From: Sinosporangium siamense
GTDB lineage: Bacteria; Actinomycetota; Actinomycetes; Streptosporangiales; Streptosporangiaceae
DNA length: 64,000 bases
Assembly (NCBI RefSeq): GCF_016863435.1
Contig: NZ_BOOW01000052.1
Span: 1 to 64,000, forward strand
Reading direction: 5' to 3'
Shown here: piece by piece, positions 58,201 to 64,000 of the stretch
Position numbering within the stretch: the stretch's first letter is position 1
Layout: every line of letters begins with the position of its first letter
Program-made: the position numbers and the translations under genes
Notes under the pieces: model-generated
The model's database searches: none
What the model was told of the DNA's origin: nothing
Seen by the model: the letters and a program-made list of their open reading frames with translations, nothing else

Positions 58201-61200
58201 ACCTACGACGGGTACGGCAGGCCGCTGACGACGACCGACGAGCGGGGCAACACCACCACGATCACCTACAGCCCGGCCGTGGGCTGGCCCGCCACCGGTG
58301 TCACCGTGACCGGCCCCGCGCCTCTGAACCACAAGGCCACCACGGTCGCCTCCCACCTGCACGGCCAGACCGTCAAGGTCACCGATGCGAACCTCAAGGA
58401 ATCGGAGGTCGACTACGACGCGCTGGGCCGTACCACCGCGCTGTGGACCCACGCCAATCCGCGCGGGGGCGGCACTCCCGCTGTCACCGCCGCCTACGAC
58501 ATCCCCTCCGGCGGATGGATGGCCCAGCCCACCGGGCCGACCAAGACCACGGTGAGCCGCCTCCAGTCGGGCAGCGGCACCGGCGCCACGTGGCTGACCT
58601 CCCACACCTACGAGGACGGGCTGGGCCGCATCCGGGAGAGCCAGACCGCCTCACCGCAGGGCGGGCGCATCGTCACAGCCACCACCTATGACGCGCGCGG
58701 CCTGGTGTCCGCCGTCACCGACCCGGTGCACAACGGCTCGGCTCCCGGCTCGGGCCTGCTCAACCCGGCGCTCACCAGCGTGCCGCAATGGTCCAAGCTC
58801 GAATACGACGGGCTCGAGCGCACCGTCGCCGACATCGACTACCACCAGGCCACCGAGCTGCGCCGCACCACCACCGCCTACCCCGGAGCCGAACGCGTCG
58901 AGGTCACCCCGCCGACCGGTGCCAAGACCGCCGGCGTGCAGGACGCCTTCGGCCGCACCGTCAAGGTCGAGGAATGGACCGGCCCCACCACCCACAACGA
59001 CACCGTCTACGTCTACGACCTGGACGGCAACCTCACCTCCTCCACCGACGCACGCGGCAGCGTACGGACTTTCACCTACGACTGGCTGGGCCGCCGCACC
59101 GCGGCCACCGACCCTGACGCGGGCACCTCCTCCACCGGCTACGACGCCGCCGGAAACCCTGTGTGGACCATCGACGGACGCGGTCAGAAGGTGTCGACCG
59201 TCTACGACGTCCTGGATCGCCAGACCTCCCAGTGGGCAGGCGAGGTGGACACAGGAACCAAGCTTGCCGAATGGACCTACGACGATGTGGCCAAGGGACA
59301 CCCCGTGGCCTCGATCAGCTACAACGTCGGCAGTGCCTACACCCGGGCCGTCACCTCCTACGACGACGACTACCGGCCGACCGGCACGACGGTGACGATC
59401 CCCGCCGCCGAAGGCGCGCTGGCCGGGACCTACAGCTTCACCTCCGGCTACAACTCCGCAGGCGATCTGACCTCCCAAGGCATGCCCGCCGCGGGCGGCC
59501 TGAGCGCCGAGACCCTGACCCACACCTATACCGACCAGGGGCTGGTCAAGGCCATGACCTCGAACCTGGGCGGCACGACCACCTACCTCAAGAACAGCAC
59601 CTATTCCCTTACCGCGAGACTGACCGAGCACCTGCTGGGCAATGCCGGCCAGGTCAAACGGAACCACGCCTACGAGACCACCACCGGCCTGGTCTCCCAC
59701 ATCACGACCACGACCAAGGCCGATACCGCCACCCCGGTCACCAGTCAGGACGACCGTTACACCTACGACATCGCCGGGCAGATCACCCGCATTCTGGACG
59801 CCGCCTCCGCCGTCCCCGGCACCCACGACGGCCAGTCCGAGTGCTATACCTACGACTCCCGCCTGCGCCTGGCGACTGCCTTCACCACCACCGCGAACAC
59901 CTGCGCAAGCGGCGCCAACACCCAGGGCACCGACCCCTACAACCAGGCATACGGCTACGACGCGGTCGGTAACATCACCAGCCTCACCGACAGCGGTGCG
60001 AGCGCCAACTACGCCTACCCGACCGGTGCGAGCGCGGCACGCCCCAACGCCGTCACCTCCATCACCCGCCCTGGCGGCACCGACACCTACACCTACGACA
60101 ACGCAGGCCAGTTGACGGCCCGCAACGTCAGCGGCACGGCAGGCACCTTCACCTGGGACGCCCTCGGCAGACTCGGCCAGGCCACCATAGGCGGCCAGTC
60201 CACCGCGATGGTCTACGACGCCTCAGGCGAACGCCTCATCCGCCGCGCCCCAGGCGGCAAGACCACCCTCTACCTGGGCGGCATGGAACTCGAACTGTCC
60301 GGCGGCACTGTCTCGGCCAAGCGCTACTACACGAGCGCCGACGGCACCATGCTCGCGATGCGGGACTCCGGCGGATTGACCTGGCTGCTGTCCGGCCTGC
60401 ACGGCAGCACCCAGTTGGCCGTCAACGACACCACCGGCGCCGTCTCCCGCGAGAGATACCTCCCGTACGGCAAACGCCGCGGCGGCGACGACCTCCCCTT
60501 CACGGACCTGGGCTTCCTCGGCAAGACCGAGGACGACTCCCCCGCCCTCACCTACCTGTCGGCCCGCTACTACGACCCGGGCATAGCCAGGTTCATCAGC
60601 ACCGACCCCCTGCTGGACCTGCGGGTTCCCCAGTGGGCCAACCCATACAGCTACGCCGGCAACAACCCCGTCAGCCACTCCGACCCCACCGGGCTGCGCG
60701 TCGACACCGGCAACCGCAAATCCGACCAGACCTTCTCCAAGACCCACCACACCAGCGGCAAGAAGAAATCCAAGGCCTACATACGCGCGGAGAAGAAGCT
60801 CGCCGCCCAGCGCGCCAAGGCCGAACGCGACCGCCGAGCCCGCGAAGCCGCCCGCAACCGGCAGATCGCCAAAGAAGCCGCCCTCGACAACCGCGAGAAG
60901 TACGCCAAACCCTCCAAACCGCCCCCCAAAAAGAAGAGCACCGTTCAGAAGGCCGCCGATAAGTGCGCGAGCAACATAGTCTGCGACTTCGTCGCGGGTG
61001 ACGCCCTCAACTGCGCGGCCAAACCCTCACTGAAAAGCTGCGGCATGGCTGCGGCCAGCTTCATCCCGGGTGGAAAGATCGCCACCACCGCGCTCAAGGC
61101 CGGCAGCAAGATCACAAAAGCCGTTAAGAAGGCCGATAATGTCGGCGGCTGCAGAAAGAGCAGCTTCGCTCCCGGCACTCGTGTGGTACTAGCCGACGGA

Positions 61201-61938
61201 AAAGCCAAAGAAATTGAGAAGATCGAGGTTGGCGACAGCGTCCTTGCCTCCGACCCCGAAAATGGGTTGACAGGCACCAAAGAAGTCATCGCGCTAGTCA
61301 CAAGCAAAGGCAGCAAGAGTCTAGTCGTCATCACTGTCAAGGGTGAAGATCTGGTCGACGGATCAACTGCCAGCAACAAGCTGACAGCAACTGCCGATCA
61401 CCCATTCTGGGTTCCCTCCTTACGTGAGTGGCTACCGGCTTCCCACCTACAGAAAGGGATGCTGCTCCAAACCGCAGCCGGCACCCATGTGCAGGTGGCA
61501 GCCGTGGAGTCTCGATCGGCCACGCTGCGCGTCCATAACCTGACAGTCGATGACCTGCACACGTATTATGTCACAACCGGGACCGCTTCGGTCTTGGTCC
61601 ACAACACAGGAAACGACCCCGTTCCTGCTTGTGATCTCATCAGGCCGGGTCCGTACGCGGTGGAGTCGATTCCTGCGCGTTCACAGTCGCAACGATTCAC
61701 CCAAAAGGAAAGGGATGAGATAAATCGAATCGGCAACTATTTCGGTTGCCACAGTTGCGGTGCTACAAACCCCGGGGCTGGAGTCCGCAACTGGACGCCG
61801 GATCACCAACCGGTTTCACGGTTCATAGTCCCGGGAACACCTCAACGGCTGTACCCTCATTGCCGAGCCTGCTCCAATCGTCAGGGAGGGATCGTGGGAC
61901 ACATGCCTGCCAACAGAGGAGTCCCATTCCTCCCTTGA
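55279..61938 (+). CDS. RHS/YD-repeat polymorphic toxin with HINT domain and HNH-like tip
   Basis: About 2219 residues. I propose the TTG at 55279, because GGAGG lies 6 nt upstream and the product then opens with a signal peptide (MTRARIPLFVTLITG); GTG 55237 is the alternative. After a secreted SpvB-like N-part come many YD repeats (TYDWLGRRTAATDPDAG), then the RHS core end ARYYDPGIARFISTDPLL and NNPVSHSDPTGL near residue 1780-1810. A basic stretch and a hydrophobic pretoxin follow. A HINT domain lies at about 1957-2107 (FAPGTRVVLADG, TADHPFWV, ends SVLVHN). The 110-residue tip has CHSCG, TPDHQP and CRACSNRQGG, a zinc-bound HNH-like nuclease candidate. The tip is AT-richer. Confidence 0.9.
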   Translation: MTRARIPLFVTLITGTAAAVLISGVGVPPGLTSAAASAASIAKSDEPSINGRPVPKKKYGKGAEETTPRPERREPVWPKAGKVQVALAQELAPAGDLPVQVAAAGSAGQVQIETLNAEAVRKLGAAGLAVRLSRADNATKAAKVKAGFSYADFKDAHGGDFAGRLQLVRLPECALTDPKARGCKTQGTVVKSVNDQKAGRLVAEVEAASGSTPAGGFVYALMAGPSGPSGNFTATDLKPSGTWQAGKSSGDFSYQYPLPEAPSAGGDGPDLALEYSASSLDGQGAWTNNQSGVVGAGWDLNAGFIERRFQRCSLQFAYDWEGNPFWDATEGGSRGAVCWESPDANDGDSSTNDLTQSELVLNVAGQSSQIVKDRTGGTWKTVPDLGWKVEEVAGGANGEAYWRVTTQSGQVYRFGSTADAQWRLPYVGNDAGEPCNNKFTTATVPPTCTAVWRWNLDREADSRENLIDYAYDREQNWFCLPSCTSEQARVLPYDRGGMLTTVQWGHNGQVAGSVPTARTSFSGVSRGTTDVPTDLSCAAATGCTNKDLAFFTTKKLGTVTAESRNPTTGNWDSVEQLSFSHEWIYTRTDFMSPYDPVMWLDKISRTGLAGTSITMPPVDFDAVMRAGRMHYDDMSDWTSLLSWRMVPRIGVIQNGLGGRTEVTYGQADPCSGGNGRDGSNYHADHTGDCYKVDQTNGSNVAWVVHYKQLATQVVERDMVGASPDMVTAYEYLGSPGWAAPVDYAGPGLAPPSSDWRGYQTVRTIEGSGTDPARYTVTSDTFYRGMGGTIVDFDGVSRTDSRELQGRPLQDQTWTMTAYSPRAYTEAESSRYEYSITTTGNGPGIHDPVRTVTTRERTRERKTGGTWRYTDQVMTYNADGLPATVNDKGEDGVASDNSCTSTTYARNTASGQWMTAFPSTVEERAGDSCTTGAVTGRTVTLYDGGSDPATNTPTDGNVTQTRFSVSPTVTTSTSGTYDGYGRPLTTTDERGNTTTITYSPAVGWPATGVTVTGPAPLNHKATTVASHLHGQTVKVTDANLKESEVDYDALGRTTALWTHANPRGGGTPAVTAAYDIPSGGWMAQPTGPTKTTVSRLQSGSGTGATWLTSHTYEDGLGRIRESQTASPQGGRIVTATTYDARGLVSAVTDPVHNGSAPGSGLLNPALTSVPQWSKLEYDGLERTVADIDYHQATELRRTTTAYPGAERVEVTPPTGAKTAGVQDAFGRTVKVEEWTGPTTHNDTVYVYDLDGNLTSSTDARGSVRTFTYDWLGRRTAATDPDAGTSSTGYDAAGNPVWTIDGRGQKVSTVYDVLDRQTSQWAGEVDTGTKLAEWTYDDVAKGHPVASISYNVGSAYTRAVTSYDDDYRPTGTTVTIPAAEGALAGTYSFTSGYNSAGDLTSQGMPAAGGLSAETLTHTYTDQGLVKAMTSNLGGTTTYLKNSTYSLTARLTEHLLGNAGQVKRNHAYETTTGLVSHITTTTKADTATPVTSQDDRYTYDIAGQITRILDAASAVPGTHDGQSECYTYDSRLRLATAFTTTANTCASGANTQGTDPYNQAYGYDAVGNITSLTDSGASANYAYPTGASAARPNAVTSITRPGGTDTYTYDNAGQLTARNVSGTAGTFTWDALGRLGQATIGGQSTAMVYDASGERLIRRAPGGKTTLYLGGMELELSGGTVSAKRYYTSADGTMLAMRDSGGLTWLLSGLHGSTQLAVNDTTGAVSRERYLPYGKRRGGDDLPFTDLGFLGKTEDDSPALTYLSARYYDPGIARFISTDPLLDLRVPQWANPYSYAGNNPVSHSDPTGLRVDTGNRKSDQTFSKTHHTSGKKKSKAYIRAEKKLAAQRAKAERDRRAREAARNRQIAKEAALDNREKYAKPSKPPPKKKSTVQKAADKCASNIVCDFVAGDALNCAAKPSLKSCGMAAASFIPGGKIATTALKAGSKITKAVKKADNVGGCRKSSFAPGTRVVLADGKAKEIEKIEVGDSVLASDPENGLTGTKEVIALVTSKGSKSLVVITVKGEDLVDGSTASNKLTATADHPFWVPSLREWLPASHLQKGMLLQTAAGTHVQVAAVESRSATLRVHNLTVDDLHTYYVTTGTASVLVHNTGNDPVPACDLIRPGPYAVESIPARSQSQRFTQKERDEINRIGNYFGCHSCGATNPGAGVRNWTPDHQPVSRFIVPGTPQRLYPHCRACSNRQGGIVGHMPANRGVPFLP

Positions 61939-61966
61939 ATCCAACAACCATCTCAGAAATCAATCA

Positions 61967-62347
61967 ATGACTGAAACTATCGCAGCCCTCAAGTTCGCGG
62001 CTTCCAATGGGATAGTGTTCGTGGAGGACGCGGACAGGCCATTAGATTTCGCGGCGCATGAAACCGATACAAGCACAGCCGACCAATGTTCGCTAACAAT
62101 CCAAGTCATCCATGCAATAGATGGCAATGTGTCGATCGAAGTCAAAGAAGGATCGGACTGCCCAATGGGAATGAAGACCGTCTTTGACGGTAGTCTCGAC
62201 CTTCGATACGGTCGACTCAGAGTAAGGGATGTTCCCGGAGACAACCTAGTGACCATAGGGCTGTCGCCAGGGCCCAATCGAATCAAAGTATATTCGTCAT
62301 CACCTGATGCCCCTGATGCGCTGATTGTGATTATCCCTCCGCTCTGA
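61967..62347 (+). CDS. Candidate immunity protein for the RHS toxin
   Basis: 126 residues starting 28 nt after the toxin stop. It is acidic, rich in beta-type segments and has two cysteines (DQCSLTIQVIH, GSDCPMGMKTVF). No family is recognised. Its position, small size and lower GC like the toxin tip fit a cognate immunity gene. A terminator follows. Confidence 0.6.
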   Translation: MTETIAALKFAASNGIVFVEDADRPLDFAAHETDTSTADQCSLTIQVIHAIDGNVSIEVKEGSDCPMGMKTVFDGSLDLRYGRLRVRDVPGDNLVTIGLSPGPNRIKVYSSSPDAPDALIVIIPPL

Positions 62348-62423
62348 GTCGACTCGAGAAGTCAGCTATTACGCGCAGACAGTCAAAGTAATAGTGCGGA
62401 CACGATCAAGGAAGACTTTCCTT

Positions 62424-62448
62424 CCCCCCGCAGTTCTTTTGCGGGGGG
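62424..62448 (+). terminator. Rho-independent terminator after the immunity gene
   Basis: CCCCCCGC and GCGGGGGG form an 8-bp stem around loop AGTTCTTTT, followed by ATCTTCT. Flanking GAAG/CTTC bases extend pairing. Confidence 0.8.
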
Positions 62449-62455
62449 ATCTTCT

Positions 62456-62725
62456 GTGATCCAGGGCGGATGCCTGAAGACTCTCGCCCCGATCACCGTT
62501 GGCACTACCCATCCCCGGAACGGCCCCGGCACCGTGACCGCCACCGACGAACACCTTTTCTGGCTGCCCGAACTCCGCACCTGGACTCCGGCCGACAAAC
62601 TCACCCCAGGCGAACTGCTCCAACCTCAGCAGGCACCCGCGTCCAGCTCACCGCTGTCACGCGGTGGACCACCTCGAGCCGACGCGTGCGAGGTCACGGC
62701 GGTGGCGCTGCCCGCCGCATGCTGA
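62456..62725 (+). pseudogene. Orphan HINT-domain fragment of an RHS toxin
   Basis: The frame encodes GPGTVTATDEHLFWLPELRT and WTPADKLTPGELLQ, which match the TADHPFWVPSLREWLPASHL part of the intact HINT domain upstream. Start, YD repeats and toxin tip are absent. The later frame (CEVTAVAL) corresponds to the next HINT strand after a gap. It is a displaced tip remnant, as often found behind RHS loci. Confidence 0.75.
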
Positions 62726-62753
62726 CCTGGCGCTCCAAGTTCGGTCTCCGGGG

Positions 62754-63228
62754 TCACGCGGCCGGGTCGTCGAGGCCGACGGCGGTGGCCAGGTCGCGCA
62801 GGCATTCTTCGAAGACGGGCTCCATGTCGGTGTAGGCGAAGTCCAGTTGGTGCAGGACTTCCATGCACAGCAGGCCGTAGAGCCTGATCCAGCACGACAC
62901 GTAGACGTGGGCGGCCTTGGGCGGCAGCCGTCCGTCGCTGGTGGCGGAGTAGGCGGTCAACTGCTCGCGCAGTGACGTGGGAAGATCGGCCAGGTCGGGC
63001 ACCGGGAACGGCCGCTGCCGCCACAACGTGACCATCAGGTCCAGCAGTATCTGCTCGACGCGCTACGCGGCCTGGTGCCGCGCGGAGTCCGGTTGCCGGT
63101 TCGGCGGGGTGATCGGGCTGGCGAAGATCCAGCCGAACTCGGCCGGATGGGCAACGGCCCAGGCGCGCATGGCCCGGCAGACGGCCAGCATGCGCTCGCC
63201 GGTCGGCGCGTCGGCGCATGCCTCTTAA
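62754..63228 (-). pseudogene. TetR-family regulator remnant with in-frame stop
   Basis: On the minus strand: GERMLAVCRAMRAWAVAHPA, EFGWIFASPITPPNRQPDSA, a TAG stop near 63065, then in the same frame VEQILLDLMVTLWRQRPFPV to RDLATAVGLDDPAA. This is the ligand-binding C-terminus of a TetR regulator (WHG-type). The N-terminal helix-turn-helix is missing; upstream DNA is unrelated. The gene is therefore dead twice over. Confidence 0.75.
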
Positions 63229-63361
63229 GAAATCTAGAGGTATTAAGGAGCGGTAGTGCAACTTCGATGGTGGATGCCTCTCGCGGTGATAGTGCCGGTG
63301 GGGGCGGTGTGGTGGCGGATGTCCAGGTCCGCCCACGTCCGGCGGGGGAAAGGCTCCTAAC

Positions 63362-63870
63362 ATGGCCCGCACGATGCGCGATCGTTTGTTCGGCAAGTAC
63401 GCGATGGAGGCGTCACGGTCGCCGAATAGGCCACCCCCGCCATGCGCCGAATTCGGCTGGAGACCGACCAGCCCGTCGCCTTCCCCTACCCCCGGACAGC
63501 ACATCAGGATCCAGTTGAAGGACCCGCTGTCGGTGGCGGGCATCTTGCGCCCCAGCGACACGCTGCGCATCTACACGATCTGGGACCTCGACCCCACCCG
63601 GACGGCAATCGAGCTGCGCGTCCACCTCTACCCGGGCGACGGCATCGGCCTGAGGTGGGCACGCGCAGTCCGGCCCGGGGATCGAGTGATCTTCTGGTGG
63701 CCGCAGGGTGACTTCTTCACCCGCGAGGCGGCCTATCACGTGGTCATCGGGGAGGAGACCGCCGGCGCCGCCTTCGGGCCGATGATCAGAGGTCTGGGAG
63801 CGTCGGCCGAGGTGTTCGGCGTCTTACCTGACGGTCCTGTCGGCGATGACAGGCTTCACCTTCCGTTGCA
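63362..63870 (+). pseudogene. Siderophore-interacting protein (SIP) pseudogene, interrupted
   Basis: It begins MARTMRDRLFGKYAMEA with a start codon, then shifts frame near 63413: the next frame reads VTVAE, a TAG stop, ATPAMRRIRLETDQPVAFPY, and a C-run near 63491 shifts back to give PGQHIRIQLKDPLSV, TLRIYTIWDLDPTRTAIELR, VRPGDRVIFWWPQGDFF and GEETAGAAFGPMIRGLGASA. These are SIP/ViuB FAD- and NADP-binding segments. Similarity to SIP ends near 63870. Confidence 0.8.
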
Positions 63871-64000
63871 GGCTCCCCCGGACCCATCCGCCCTCATACG
63901 CGGTTCGTGTCCCTCGGTGCAGGGTTTCACCTCGGCTTCCTCCAGCCCCCACCTCACGGCGACGCCCTTGCCTCCGGCTCGAAGTTGGCATCACCTCTTC
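63871..64000. other. Unrelated sequence breaking the SIP gene, open at the window end
   Basis: The last 130 nt do not continue SIP. Read on the minus strand, GACACGAACCGCGTATGAGG and neighbouring G-rich segments recall the non-coding part of bacterial group II introns. The element would extend past the window, so identity is uncertain. Confidence 0.3.

Overview
The window is GC-rich DNA with dense, often 1-4 nt overlapping genes and frequent GTG starts. It carries actinobacterial families: a DrrA/DrrB-type ABC transporter, RsbR/S/T partner-switching genes, XRE-DUF5919-like and ATP-binding regulators, and a P450 with its redox partners. It most likely comes from a filamentous actinomycete, plausibly a relative of the Streptosporangiaceae. 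The family assignment is inference from overall gene style.

Layout. 0-7.7 kb: a membrane protein, a two-gene drug-exporter-type ABC transporter, a DsbA-like/VKOR oxidative-folding pair, a BlaI-like repressor, a YnfA-like protein and an unrecognised protein. 7.8-23.8 kb: a catabolic island. It holds a complete bacterial P450 chain (ferredoxin, reductase, P450), a 38-residue membrane protein coupled to an M20-fold protein that has lost its metal ligands, and an IclR regulator. Two leftward operons follow: Rieske oxygenase, LigB-type extradiol dioxygenase and two meta-cleavage-type hydrolases; and NTF2-like protein, aldehyde dehydrogenase, acyl-CoA-dehydrogenase-fold monooxygenase and flavin reductase. 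A divergent reductase/ferredoxin pair and a LuxR regulator complete it. Together these suggest oxidative attack and ring cleavage of an aromatic substrate not identifiable here. 24-32 kb: an ECF sigma factor with a membrane partner, a lipoprotein, then a six-gene stress operon (RsbR, RsbS, RsbT, kinase-phosphatase, hybrid histidine kinase, receiver-phosphatase) with every junction overlapping. 32.8-36.3 kb: a type III PKS cluster with UbiA prenyltransferase, ICMT-type methyltransferase and FAD oxidoreductase.

37-51 kb: a type I-E CRISPR-Cas locus. Array 1 (8 repeats) reads leftward away from cas3. Array 2 (31 repeats) reads rightward from cas2. Cse1 and Cse2 are one fused polypeptide. The two leaders share two motifs at identical spacing, and in array 2 the distal motif lies inside the cas2 coding sequence. 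An IS630-family element sits exactly inside one 33-nt spacer of array 2, and a two-repeat relic array lies between cas3 and cse1.

51-64 kb: an eroded zone with an integrase remnant, a multiply frameshifted gene, a tRNA 3' fragment (candidate attachment site) and a frameshifted XRE regulator. These are followed by three small overlapping regulators of anti-sigma type, a 2.2-kb-codon RHS polymorphic toxin with a HINT domain and HNH-like tip plus candidate immunity gene, and a terminal cluster of pseudogenes (HINT remnant, TetR, siderophore-interacting protein). Short-unit tandem repeats occur both between genes and inside two coding regions.
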